A stretch of DNA of 64,000 bases, taken from NCBI GenBank assembly GCA_015039465.1, contig MU130695.1, forward strand, positions 97,603-161,602, written 5' to 3'. The notes below the pieces were generated by a model. That model ran no database searches. It was not told the DNA's origin and saw only the letters and a program-made list of their open reading frames with translations. This document shows, one piece after another, positions 33,902 through 46,245 of the stretch; within the stretch, counting starts at the first letter, position 1, and each line of letters begins with the position of its first letter. Position numbers and translations under genes: made by a program. The stretch comes from Phlegmacium glaucopus (taxonomy: Eukaryota > Basidiomycota > Agaricomycetes > Agaricales > Cortinariaceae).

Positions 33902-36900
33902 AATGATGAGAAGATTTAGGAGTCGCTGACAGGTTTGTATCAGAAGATCCAGCACCAACATCCCTACTCCCTGATCCACCACCATCACCACTACTCTCAC
34001 TCACTCCATCCCCAAACCACATATTCAAACTATCACCACCCCCCTGATCAAACATAAACATCCCATCTGACAAACTTTTAAAGTAGGTGACGGTGGACCC
34101 AGCTGCGGTGTAACGCCCACATCCCATTCAACAACATGTTGTCGACGATGTCGATGTTGATTTGGAAGATGATCGTCAAGATGAAGTAGAAGCTGCTGCT
34201 GCCTGCCCATGGGTAGTAGTATCACTATCAGTACTATAATAGAGGATTCAAGTGTTCCCTCCTCACCCTGCTGCTGCAGTTGACTCTTGTCATCTAGACT
34301 TGCTAAGAAAGCATCCAAGGTTTGGTCAGTTTCTACAGATGATGGTGATGGTTTGTGTGAGATTCCATCACTGTCATCATTGTTGTTGTTGTTAGACTCA
34401 GTAATATCACATTTGAATTCAATTGGCATGTGTTGGCATCATCAAGTAACTCAACCTCAATCTCATCTTAGCCCCTCTTCTTGTTGGCCACATCCTCATC
34501 TAGGTTCAGGTTCTAGGTCCAGGTTCAACACCATGATCAGCAAGCATCAACCTCAACCTCGGTTACCCCTCTTCCCACCTTCATCTTCATCCTCTCACTC
34601 CCTCTTTCCCATCCTCCTTTACTCCCACTCCCACCCCCACATTTCCCACCACCAGCAGCAGCAGCAGTAAATCCACCACAACCCTAAATCGCACTTCTTC
34701 TCCTACCTGCAGGTGTTCCTCTCCCAGGTTGGCAGAGTATAAATGCACTTGCAGAATCCAAATGGGGTAGTGGGAGGGGTAGAATGCTAGGTGAGAGTTG
34801 GATGAGTTGCTGATGATGGTGGTAATGTGGATAATGGGAGGTGGGTGGAAGATGGATTTGCATTGATGGAGTGTGGTTGTCATTGTTGTTAGTGTTGTCA
34901 GTGGCAGTGGCAGTGGTGGTAACATGGTCAATGATGTCAGCTGTCAAAGTTGGCGTTCCTTCCAATGTTGATGTTGATGTTGATGTTGATGGAGAAAGCA
35001 GATTCATAGATAAATCCAGCAGTGAAGGAACCAAAGCTGGCACTTCTTCCACCAACTGCTGTTCTTGTTGCATCTGCATCATCTGCATCTGCACATGTGG
35101 AGGAACAGGTGGGATATAGAAAGATGACACGAAGATTGTGGTTCATTACCCATGACAGCGGTAGATTTAGACTTTGACTTTGACTTGGAGGAGGCGGTAG
35201 AAGGATTGGTAGGAGAAGTAGGTGAAGTAGGCAGAGAGGAAAGTTCAGCATTGAATGAAGGATCTTGGAATGGTTCAATGTCAATCTCCATTTCACCTTC
35301 TGCATCTGGGTCCTGATCTTGATCTTCACAGGGAGTTGTTCAGTACTTTACCCTCCCCCACACATTCTGAGCAAGTCCGAGCAGGTCCGAGCAATCCGAG
35401 CAAATTCCAACCAAATTCCAACCAAATTCCAAGCAATCCAACCAAATTCCGACCAACTTCTGACCTCATTTAGGGTTAGGTTAAGGTTTGGTTAGAGTCT
35501 ATTTAGGGTTAGGATTAAGGTTTATTTAAGAGGCTAGGGCAGTATATTGATGCTAGGTGGTTATAATGAATTTGATGTCAAATTGGTCAGAATATGGTCA
35601 GATTCTGCTCAGATTCTGCTCGGATTCTGCTTGGAGTTCACTCGGACCCGCTCGGAATGTGTGGGGGAGAGTAAAGACCTCGAGTTGTTGTAGTAATAGA
35701 CAATACAGCACCTTTCTTCTTCCCATTGCCAGATATATCGGTCTGATCTCCTTCAACCTCCTCAACTGCATCGTCATAGCCATCGTCATAATCTTCATCA
35801 TATAAATCTTCATCATCATCATCCTCCTCCTCCTCCTCTTCATAATTCTCGAACCCAAACTCATCATTTTCAAACTCTTCATGCCTCCATTCATCCTTCA
35901 TCGTCCTCAATCCACCAGTACCAACACCACCTACCAAGCTATCCACTTCCTCATCATCATCCACCAATTAAAACAAATATGTTCCCTCATTCATAAATTC
36001 ATCATCTCTATGTGACGGCGGTGAGGTCATCACCATTGATGAACCTGACGATGATGGAGAATCTGAATCCGAAGTCGAATAAGCAGCTGCAACCAAATTT
36101 GAATCCGAACTTGCAGAAACCCATGAACAGAGTAATGATCACGTGCTTCTTGAACTACCACTACGGATCGTGTCTGGTGTATAACACTTTCTGCTGTTGA
36201 GTGGATTTGATTAATATTGACAATGAAAAAAAAAGAACCAACTCACATCTCCCACACACAGATCTTACACGCTATTTCCATAAATTCCTTTCTTTGTCAA
36301 GTTTAGGAGTCCATTCTGGGGTTCTGGGGTTCTGGTATTCAATTTTCTTTTGGTATTGCCTAGATGAGCAAGGGGCCGGAGGTTGAGATTGGATCTGTGG
36401 GAGTGCTGCGAGTTGAGGAGATGGAGTTTGTTGTTGAGGAGACGGAGGTTGGGGCGCAGGTCCAAGCAGAGGCGAACGATCTTGCTCTTGCTCTGGCTCC
36501 TGCAGTTGAGCAAGACGCAACCCTCCTTGAACTTGACTTTAATCTCCAAAAAGACAGTACTGGAATCGAAAGCCAATGCCCATCCTTTGCTCCAGCCCCA
36601 GCTATGACTACTGCTGCTGGTGGTCGTCTGCCATATTCATATCCATCGTATCCCATTCTTCCAGCCTACGCTCACGCTCATCCACCATCATCGCCGGCGG
36701 CGGTAAGGAGGGCAGCTGCTGCAGTGCAGGAAGAGGAAAACAAACAGCCTTTAAAATTTAAAGGTGATAAATAAGTAGGTGACGTGGGGTTTGGATACAT
36801 CGGTGAGGTAGGTGCTGAAGTGAGATATGTCGGTGACATTGGAGATGTCAAAGAATTGGATGTGGGTTGAGATATGTCAGAAACACAAATTCATATCGCT

Positions 36901-37085
36901 GGTCGTGTAGGTATCGTCGTAGTAGTAGATGTGGGGTGAACACATGATGATTGTGGTAATGGTGGGTGTAGGGGTGAAGATGGACGATCTAGAGAATGAG
37001 AATGAGATGACAATGATATATCAGACGGAGATGTGGTAGTCATGGTCTCATTCGTGGTTGACCCACTAGGGATTAGAATAGGTGA
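33902..37085 (-). pseudogene. Q/S/P-rich putative nuclear protein, copy a, disrupted by a MITE
   Basis: Minus-strand blocks in several frames match copy b at 46246-48660: SPQLAALPQIQSQPPAPC then QYQKKIEYQNPRTPEWTPK (about 36300-36450), QMQMMQMQQEQQ (about 35060-35095), LPPTSHYPHYHHHQQLIQ, and the C-terminal GGGSGSRDVGAGSSDTN. This copy also has a strongly acidic segment (36000-35690: EEEEEEDDDDEDLYDEDYDD then GNGKKKGAVLS) and EIDIEPFQDPSFNAELSSL, which the MITE at 35344 separates. Low-complexity Q, H, S and acidic runs suggest a nuclear regulator. Frameshifts and the insertion make it a pseudogene. Confidence 0.5.
35344..35684. mobile_element. MITE with CTTTAC..TCCCCCACAC inverted termini (about 340 bp)
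   Basis: The left end, TACTTTACCCTCCCCCACAC, is matched by the reverse complement of the right end, TCTTTACTCTCCCCCACAC. Both ends continue with inverted subterminal tandem words (TCCGAGCA, then ATTCCAACCA on the left; TCAGATTCTGC on the right). The interior holds GGGTTAGG-type repeats and no ORF. It lies in the Q-rich gene copy a. The target duplication is unresolved. Confidence 0.75.
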
Positions 37086-37640
37086 CGTCGAATGCTGCGA
37101 TAGCGGTCGTTATCCCAAACGCCCATCTAATTGTGTGATCATGAGAATTTATGGAACGATTGAGGCGTGCCGTGAGTATCAGCAACCGCGTTGTAATTGC
37201 GACTACTGATATATTCCAATGGGTTGGAAAGATATGCAGGAGGAAGATATAGCGTGATGCTCGCTTTCCTGCATTGCATAACAGAATTGATAAAAATTTC
37301 CCCAAGCTTTATGTCAGTGCAGTCGGCCAAGCAAAGCCAATGGAGTCGGCGAAGTCAGAGTCATTATTGACTTCGAAATCGATGTCGGTTATATCGGCGT
37401 CACGAGGCTGCGCGTGAGTTCTAAGGTAAATGAAACGGTATCCAACAGGGTCCCAAGTGGCGAGGTACTAGCTTTCTTGAAACGGGCCCGAAGCTGCTCA
37501 CGATCCTGATCTTGTGGCGATTCACCATGCTTGAGAACGAAAAGCGGCAAATGCCAATGGCCAACGAGTGAAACGCCAAACGAGTTGATCACGTGACCAT
37601 GTGACGATAAAACTTCAGGCTCGGAATTGTGCATTTGAAT
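37086..37640 (-). pseudogene. F-box gene fragment 1
   Basis: The minus strand reads GHWHLPLFVLKHGESPQDQD and EQLRARFKKASTSPLGTLLD, then DCTDIKLGEIFINSVMQCRK and ITLYLPPAYLSNPLEYIS, closely matching residues about 75-240 of the F-box protein at 19357-20928, with deletions and frameshifts. The F-box itself and the C-terminal half are absent. It abuts the S/T/P-rich start of the Q-rich gene copy a at about 37085; the same junction occurs in fragment 2. Confidence 0.8.
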
Positions 37641-39599
37641 TTATGCTGCATGCATGCCTGTGAGCATCAATCTCACTGATGTCCTTCAAGTTATACTGGG
37701 GCTTATGTAAATTTGAGCCAGCGTTAGGCTAACATGGTTACCTTGACGCCGTCCACCATCCACTGTCACCTCTATTTGTTTTCGACTTCCTGCCCGCCTC
37801 CTGAGGGACACGGCATGTTGAATCACCACATGATCATGCTCTTTTTACTTCTTCATTTTGCTCTGATATTCGCTCAGGATTTGAGTGTCCCAACAACCTG
37901 GACAATGCAGAATATCGATCTTTTGGCTTGAACTCGCGCTCCTCTTGTAGAAACCCAGTAACTCATGGCATTTATCTGGCCGCATATCGACCTTCCAGAA
38001 AGGCCATGGCTGCACCAGTTCTCCCGCTATATGATTAATCATATATATCATCAGAAAATACGTGTATTCTGGAACAACTCGCCTGCACCGTGTTATAGTG
38101 TATAAAGGTACGGATCAACTCTCAAGATTTATTTTCCCTTCATTCATTGAGACAACAGGTGGATCATACATTGGCATGACAACCTCCGTGACCTTGCAAC
38201 GATTAAAAAACAGTGCGAAGAAGATTAAAGGTGGGGTGAGAAGCCTCGACCTACTCATACCTTGCGGTCTCACACAATCCTCTCTCTCTTAGTAAACCCA
38301 TTATTGGATAAAACATTGAGGATCGATGTGGACAACCTGACCTTCCATAAGCTGCAGACCCATGTACGCTGAACGAAAAAGTGGTTCGGTATAGCGAGCA
38401 AGTTATCAATACCGTTTTGGAGGCTTCTGTGTCGCTGCCAGTATTCCGACCACCGAGGAACCTGTTGAAACCATGGACGCCTTGAAGGTTGCTGGGATTT
38501 AGCATGTAGGTTTTAAACTTGGATCCATAGACGGCATCCGTCAGGTCGTCAATGTTGCGGCGGTCAATCCTGATTTCCTTATCATTTTGATGGACTGGGC
38601 TATAGTCAGCTCATCGGCGGAGGAAGGGAACAAACCTTGTTCGGAGGGTTGGTTGATTGGGAGGAGCATTAATGGTTTAGGCGCAAAGAATAGTCCGCCT
38701 TTCCCTACACTGTGAGTTGCAACATGGATACCCCCCACTAGATTCCCTTTTACTGACTATCATAACAACTACATACGGCCTCCGAAGATACGATCCCACC
38801 CCGTCATCTGATCGTTCCAACGATGACAACCCTAGAAAATCTCTAGGCGAAGATTCACTCAAGATCCCTGACCCCTCAGGCGAATATGCTTTCACTCCTT
38901 TCAAGAGGTTGATGCAATCTCTAGAAGACTCTGAAGCCACTGTAAGTACGAACTAGAGCGTTTTCCGTCATATACCTAATGACCCGCGGGTTAGGGAGAT
39001 GGTTGGGACCATTTAAACCTAGAGTTGCCAAAGCGGCAGAAAATTCCTTCTGATATACGCTCATGTATCCGTGATCCCCTCGATTTGTTCGACACCCAAC
39101 CCTCTGTAATGCAGGTTGCGCTAGGATGGCATCTTGTAGAGTTAGAGACGACCAGTTTACCCCCCTTTCCACCGTTCCAATCTCTTCCCAAACGATACCT
39201 TAATGTCTTGCGATCAATCTCGAGCGCCTATGTCCGAATTTTGCAACCTACCAGATTGACACCACCATGAAGCTGCTACAGAATGGAAAGCACAACATGA
39301 ACAGTCCTTCGTTCTGAACAAGCGGCTTAATGTTATAGGGCGGCTTATTGACAACGCCCGGCTCCTCTCCTAATCGTGCCAATTCGTCTGGAGCTAACTC
39401 GGCGATCAACCATTAAGTGTGCACATTCTATCGCTCATTCTGGCACGCTTCAGGACACATTCTCATTTCTGCCCGTAGCAGTATCGGTTCCATCATCGAA
39501 AACAACGGCGCCTGGGATTTATGCACTTCCGTTCATTTTGCTTCCATTTGCAGGACCAGAGGAATTTGATCTAGGGGTGTCGACATCTTTTTCCCCGTT
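37641..39599. pseudogene. Degenerate gene block, copy 1 of 3 (signal-peptide-like start)
   Basis: The plus strand at 37814 starts MLNHHMIMLFLLLHFALIFAQ, a signal-peptide-like segment, followed by CRNPVTHGIYLAAYRPSRK in another frame. Further conserved patches (for example 38170-38260) recur at 49080-50400 and 54590-56090. The copies share order but drift in frame, so no intact product can be proposed. Coding strand is plus for the signal-like segment; for later patches both strands keep readable segments and I cannot decide. Confidence 0.4.
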
Positions 39600-40155
39600 T
39601 AAAATCAAACGCTTTCGGATTATAATATAGGATCAAGAAAAGCTTCTCGAGCCGCTAGATTTCTTATTTGCAACTAAAGCGCGTGAACATTGACCTTACG
39701 CATGTGGAGACTCTTTACGCGCGTTGGGGCCGTGACTATCAGCGGCAACATGGTGTATACGAGATGATTGCACGAGCGACATGAAACAGTGGACAGAGTT
39801 TGTGATTTTATCTGTAAAAGTTGAGGCCAATTCATCTGAACTCTAGACGCCATTGATCGATAACACCATATCAACAATGTTGCGAGAGGAGATTTTCGAG
39901 TCCAGAGAAAATTCCGGCGTGATTTTCGTCCCCTTTCGGCTTTACTTATAGCTTACCCGGGGAATTATTACTAAAGAGCTTGAATTTTCTTGACCACCGT
40001 GATGATCACCTCCAACATTCTCCACCGTTCAATGCTTTTGTTCCGTTTGTCGTCACAGAAGGTATTTGGGTGACAGTCACAATGTACTTTGACTAACCGT
40101 GTGTACTTACTACTCAACATTATTATCGTTCACATCTACGAGAGCGTCTTTCGGA
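39600..40155 (+). repeat. Upstream block of GTPase copy 2
   Basis: It matches the blocks at 26380, 50400 and 56090, from GGATCAAGAAAAGCTTCTCG to the CACATCTACGAGAGCG word just before the GTPase ATG. It is the probable promoter region. Confidence 0.6.
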
Positions 40156-43100
40156 ATGTCTACTTCATCGAAACCCCAACCCACTTCTGAGCAGATTCGG
40201 AAACTGCAAGCAAAGTTTACTCGCTTCCGTATCCTCGTGATCGGGCGAGCTAATGCGGGCAAGACAACAATCCTGCGAAGACTCTGCAACACTACAGGAG
40301 AACCTACGATCCTTAGTCCGGATGGTCAAAAAGTGAGACATATGCATATGGTGAAAGTTCATGCCAGATACTGACATCCATGCCCATGATCTTAGATCGA
40401 GTCCTCGGCCCTTAATCCATCGGTGGGGGTAAGCGGTTGCTGTACTAGTATTGGGTTATGGTTCAATTAATATCCTTACACCGCAGCGTGGAGAGCATGA
40501 CATTAGGAATCAAATGATATTTCGGAGCAACCCTGGTTTTATCTTTCACGATTCCCGTGGTTTTGAAGCCGGTGGTGCTGAGGAGTTGAAGATGGTACAG
40601 GAATTCATTAAGGAGCGTTCAAAGGCAAAAAATGTGAAGGAGCAGCTTCACGCAATCTGGTGTGTTAGTACTTGCCTTTATAGAACAATTTCTTCACAGA
40701 AAAAATGTTTTGGGTAGGTACTGCATTCCAACGAGTGATGACCGACCAGTTACAGCAGCAGAAAAGAAGTTTTTCAATGAATGCGGGACAGGACTTGGTA
40801 TGTGTATCACCTTATCAATATGTTATTGTGAAGGATAAGCCTGTGAAGTACCAGTGATTGTTTTGTGGACCAAGACTGACTCTCTCGATGTTGCTAAAAT
40901 TAAGGAACTCATGAAGGAAGGTAGGAGCAGGTCTGAGGCAATGCAAGAAGCCCCACAAAAAGCTTGGGTTGATTATGAAAGTAATATCTATCCACTCTTT
41001 GATAGGTTTAAATATCCACCAAAGGCATATGTTGTATTTCGAAGTAAGTGTTCCACTTATACTTGTTAACAACTATTGAATTAATTGTGTGGTGTAGAGA
41101 TGCATGAGCCTGGAGCTGATTGTAGAGACTTGATTGAAAAAACAACAGCTGCACTGTCTACTGAAGAATTACAACAGCTCTTTCTTTCAACACAACAAAA
41201 CAATGTTGAGGTGTGTATTAAATATGGGGTTAAAAGGTTGGGAACCATGATATTTTTCTAAGTCCCACATTAACATAATTCCTAGACTTTTGAATCAGGT
41301 GGAATCAACTCTGTTGAGATATTTTAAGAAGAGTGAAGGAAATTGGGCATATTTCATGGCAACTGTTCTGAGATATTTTCCACAAATTGTAGTATGTATC
41401 TGATAAGTTTAAAGAAGCCATTGACAACTGATTAATTTGTAGTGTTATCTTGGGCATTTAGTGCTTAACCTTTTGGACTAATATATATTATGACAGTATG
41501 TGTGTAGGAAAAGAGTCACCATTATGTTATATTTCTTGTCTCCTCAATTTTTTTGACAGATTGTAAGTGGAAGACCACCTTGATTTGCTTTGACTCTAGC
41601 TTACTCTTCTGACAGTCTGTAAGTGCAAGACCATCTTGATCTGCCTTGACCTAGCTTATTCTTTTGACAGGATGCAAGTGGATGTTTGTCTTGATCTTCC
41701 TTGACTCTAGCTTACCCTTTTGACAGGCTGTAAGTGCAAGATCATTTGAACTGCCTTGACCCTAGCTTACTGTTTTGACAGTGGGTAGGTGCAAGGCCAT
41801 CTTGATCTACCTTGACTCTAGCTAATTCATTTGACAGGAGGTAAGCACAAGGCTATCTTGATCTCTCTTGACTCTAGCTTACTCTTTTGACAGAAGGTAA
41901 GTGCAAGACCATCTTGATCTGCCCTAACTCTAGCTTACTCTTTTGACAGAATGTAAGTCCAAGATTATCTCAATCTGCCTTGACTCTAGCTTATTCATTT
42001 GACAGGTGGTAAGTGCGGGATCATTTTGGTCTGGCTTGACTCCTACCTTACCCTTTTGACAGGCTGTAAGTGCAAGACCTGATCTGCCTTGACTCTAGCT
42101 TACCCTTTTGACAGAGGGTAACTGCAAGACCATCTTGATCTGCCTTGACTTTAACTTACTCTTTTTACAGGAGGTCAGTATAAGACCATCTTCATCTGCC
42201 TTGAGTCTAGCTACTCTTTTGACAGGCTGTAAGTGCAAGACCATTTTAATCTGCCCTGAGTCTGGCTTATTCTTTTGACAGGAGGTAAGTGCAAGACAAC
42301 CTTGATCTGCCTTGACTCTGGCTTATCCTTTTTACAGAAGGTAAGTGCAAGACCATCTTGAATCTTGATCTAGCTTACTGTTTTGATAGCGGGTAAGTGC
42401 AAAACCATCTTGATCTGCCCTGATTCTACATCTACCTCACTCTTCTGACAGTGGGTAAGTGCAAGGCCAACTTGATCTGCCTTGACTCTAGCTTATTATT
42501 TTGACAGGAAGTAAGTGCAAGAACATTTTGATCTGCCTTGACTCTAGCTTACTCCTTTGACAGTGGGTAAGTGCAAGACTATCTTGAGTTGATCTGACTT
42601 GACCTCAGCTCATCCTTTTGACAGAAGGTAAGTGCAAGACCATCCTGATCTACCTTGAATCTAGCTTACTCTTTTTACAGGAGGTAAGTGCAAGACCATC
42701 TTGATCTGCCTTGACTCTAGCTTACTCTTTTGACAGAAGGTATGTGCACAGCTATCTTGATCTGCCTTGACTCTAGCCTACTATTTTGACAGTGGGTAAG
42801 TGCAAGACCATCTTGATCTGCTTTGACTCTAGCATACTGCTTTCACAGGAGGTAAGTACAAGACCATCTTGATCTGCCTTGACTCTAGCTTATATTTTGA
42901 CAGATTGTAAGTGCAAGACCATCTTGATCCTGACTCCAACTTACTCTTTCTACAGGAAGTAAGTGCAAGACTATCTTGATCTGCCTTGACTCTAGCTTAC
43001 TCTTTGACAGGGGGTAAGTGAAAGACTATTTTTATCTGCCTTGACTTTAGCTTACTCTTTTGACAGTCTGTAAGTGCAGGATCATCTAAATCTGCCTTGA

Positions 43101-44587
43101 TTATAGCTTACTCTTTTCACAGGCTGTAAGTGCAAGACCATTTTGATCTTCCTTGACTCTAGCTTACTCTTTTGACAGCAGGTAAGTGCAAGGCAATCTT
43201 CATCTACATTAGCTCTAACTTACTTTTTTTACAGGAGGTAAGTGCAAGGCCATCTTGATCTGCCTTGACCTTAGCTTAACTCTTGATAGTTGGTAAGTGA
43301 AAGACCATCTTAATCTGCCTCAACTCTAGCTTACTCTTTTGATAGGAGGTAAGTGCAAGATGACCTCAGTCTGCCCTGATTCCCACTTACTCTTTTTACA
43401 GTCTGTAAGTGCAAGACAATCTCAGTCTGTCTTGACTCTCACTTACTCTTTTGACAGTCTGTAAGTGCAAGACCATCTTGATCTGCCTTGACCCTAGTTT
43501 ACTCCTTTGACAGGCTGTAAGTGCAAGGCCATTTTGATTTGCCTTGACTCTAGCTTACTCTTTTTCCAGGGGGTAAGTGCAAGACCATTTTGATCTGCCT
43601 TGACTCTAGCTTACTCTTTTGACAGTTTGTAAGTGCAAGATTATCTCAATCTGCCTTGATTCTAGCTTAATCTTCTTGACAGGCTGTAAGTGCAAGACTA
43701 CTTGAGTCTTGACTCTAGCTTACTTTTCAACAGCAGGTAAGTGCCAGCACACAGAAGTCTCTATAATTCTGCCATCTTCTTTATTCATGTTATAATCAAT
43801 TTTGACAGTATGTATGTTGAATATGTCATGTTATTTACCAATTACTCCATGACTGACATTTTTCAACAGCAAGTATGTGCATTAATTTTTTAATCTGTCT
43901 TTTTCTCTGCTTACCTGTGTAAAACCTTTGCTTACAGATGGTAAGTATCATTACTCTTAAGCTTCTTTTCAATCTCGATAATACATAACATTTGGTGAAT
44001 TTTTTTGCTTCATTCCCATCTCTGTCCTGACTTTGTTATCCAGCTTTCAATGTACAGGATTCCATCTCCAAAATTATGTCACCTATTGTGAGTGTTTTCT
44101 CTTTGGCAGTACACTGGCAGAATAGTGGCTAATTTCATCTTCCAATTTTTTTCAAGCTTTCCAATCTATCTGCCAAATTCAACTTAAAAGAAGCTACATA
44201 CTGTGCAATTGGCATGCATCTTATTTGACCTGTTTTCTTTACACTCTCTAATATTGACTTTTGTTATTAGTTGCAGCTATTATTGGCCACTTGTCTTTCT
44301 TTCTTCATCAAGAATCACCAAGTACAAAAAACTCTTTGGAAAGAGCTGCTCAAATTTATCAACATTCAACTTCTGATGCCTCTGTCAAGCAAGCAATTGA
44401 AAAGATTTTTGAACTGGAAAATCTTTTCAAAGGCTCTCATGTAACAACTCCTGTCAAACATACATTCTCAAACCCTTTCAAAGGCCTTTTGCATGTTGAT
44501 GATGTCAATCATGAAGTACTGGTTGGAGAGGCTGTCCAGACTGCACTGAATAATCTCTTGTGTATGGATTCAATTCTTATTTGTTGA
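40156..44587 (+). CDS. P-loop GTPase with single-codon exon array, copy 2 (best intact copy)
   Basis: Large exons are 40156-40332, 40396-40428, 40487-40659, 40718-40797, 40849-41043, 41098-41236 and 41286-41391, each identical in length to its copy 1 counterpart. About 44 three-nt exons follow, then 44058-44087, 44157-44211 and 44271-44587. The product would be about 478 aa: G1 GRANAGKT, G3 DSRG, G4 TKTD, exon 7 ending VLRYFPQIV, the variable segment, DSISKIMSPI, the hydrophobic EATYCAIVAAIIGHLSFFL and a helical tail ending MDSILIC. No stop or frameshift was seen in the large exons. The last intron uses a conserved GC donor. The variable segment (E, K, W, A, S rich) sits between the GTPase domain and the hydrophobic helix; its role is unknown. 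Confidence 0.82.
41563..43736 (+). repeat. Tandem intron/single-codon-exon array 2 (39 units)
   Basis: The largest array: 2174 bp at about 55.7 bp per unit. Introns keep GTAAGT at the start, TTGACTCTAGCTTAC near the branch position and TTTTGACAG at the end. The intervening base triplets vary freely (GCT, TGG, GAG, AAG, TCT and others). One donor is GC (GCAAGTGG after GAT at 41671) and several are weak (GTCAGT, GTAACT). Single-codon exons outside the homogeneous part are TAT 41497, ATT 41560, TAT 43809, CAA 43870 and ATG 43938. Confidence 0.92.
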
Positions 44588-46245
44588 TCATAGTACTAAT
44601 TGGGAACTGTAGCAGGGAAATAAGCCAACCCTCTACTGCATACTTAAATCATCACATGCCTTTATGCAAAATAATCAAAAATAGAAAGGAATATCATGTG
44701 AGCAATAGAGAAGAGCTCAGAAAGGAATGATGGCAAAATCTTTGCTTGTAATTGTAATTTGTAGGATGAATGATAGTGAAATTATAACTCTAGGAATCTC
44801 CACTTCCTAGCTGAATTTTACAAAAATGTATTCTAAGCTCAAGGGCCTGCATATTCTAAGGGGGATGAAAGTATTGCCATGGCTTGGTTCAGTCCACTTA
44901 CATCAACTGCTCAGGGCTGGCTAAGCCAAAGGCTAATTACTAAAAATGGCAACCACATATTAGTGTCAAGTCCTTTGTCTTTCTGGCCTCTCAGGATGCC
45001 TTTACCACCCAGAATTCATCAAGCACAGACAAAATAAATCATAGGCTTTTAGCCTCCCCAGGACCCACCCTTATTCTCTAGTCAGTGTGGAAGGCTGTAT
45101 CATGGACTTAACATGGAACCCCAGAACCAGCATCCATATCCTCAGTAAGTTTCTGTTTGTTTCATTCAATGAATGGTCCACTGTGACCTGGCATGAAATC
45201 TTGGGTCCTATTGGTATATGTAACTGTAAAAATAACTATGTAACTGGAGTCCACTATCTTTTATTTCAATTTTCACTTGCCTGATGTGTGAGAGATAGTG
45301 GAGTTGGCCCAAAGAGATTAGTAATTTCAATCTTATCTGATAAAACCTTTCTTGATGAGATAAACATGATTATATTTGCTGATTTGAGTCTAGACTCTAA
45401 CATTTATAGTCCACTTGCAAGCCAAGAGCAACTAAGAACAGTAGGTTGTCTCTGCTTCAATATCCTCTACATTAATCTCTAGAAAACACCAAATTCCAAC
45501 TCCAACTAAGTGAGTATCATTACTATTGATATGAAAACAGCTGCAACACTGCCCTACCAACACAATCTGGCAATCTAATGCTGCCACATGGGTTGTTAGG
45601 AAACAAAAACAACATTGGCAGGGTTTCTAACAGAGCAATGATATTAACTGTTCTGAACTGAGGTCACATATTTTTTTTTTACAACTTTTGGTCCAAAAAA
45701 TTTGGCCACCATAAAGCAACCATCAAGGGTCATGGGAGGAGACTTCAGAAACATCAGAAACATGGTTTTTGACATATTTCAACCCACTGAATCCAAATTT
45801 GAACAGGGAGGGAAGGGGAAGGAGAAAAAAGAAAAAACTCCTAATAAATAAAATATACATAAAAATCATATACAACCAATATATGACAGAGCAGTGTGTG
45901 ATGCGTTTAAAAAAATTGATGTTGTGGCACATGCATGAATAGGGCAGAGGGAATTTGGAATAGATAAAATAGGATAAGGATGAATATAAAAGACGTGGGT
46001 AGATAAATGGAGAGAGTATATACTTTAAATCCTTTTTTAAAATTGATATGATATATAAAAGCGATCCATGCCGTTGAGGGATCAAAACAAATTTAGTAGT
46101 AATGAGAATCCGTTGAAAGAACTACAACCCCGCAGATGAAATGCAATTAATCCATTGTGATGAACGACGATGAAAAATCGGTGATGGGGTAAGGGTGCTG
46201 ATGATTTGACATGTGAGTTGATGAAGAGATGCATGAGGTCGTTGG
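44588..46245. other. Intergenic, 3' flanks of GTPase copy 2 and of the Q-rich gene copy b
   Basis: The first part resembles the flanks of the other GTPase copies (to about 44900); 45720-46245 resembles 33480-33900. Small ORFs at 45087 and 45288 have no recognised domain. Confidence 0.45.

Noticed and set aside
41431..41445. An additional 3-nt exon before TAT in copy 2, matching AGT in copy 1 and GGT in copy 3
   Set aside because: Only one base (T) separates AG from GTTATC in copy 2 and the following donor GTTATC is weak, so this possible extra microexon was not counted in any copy.
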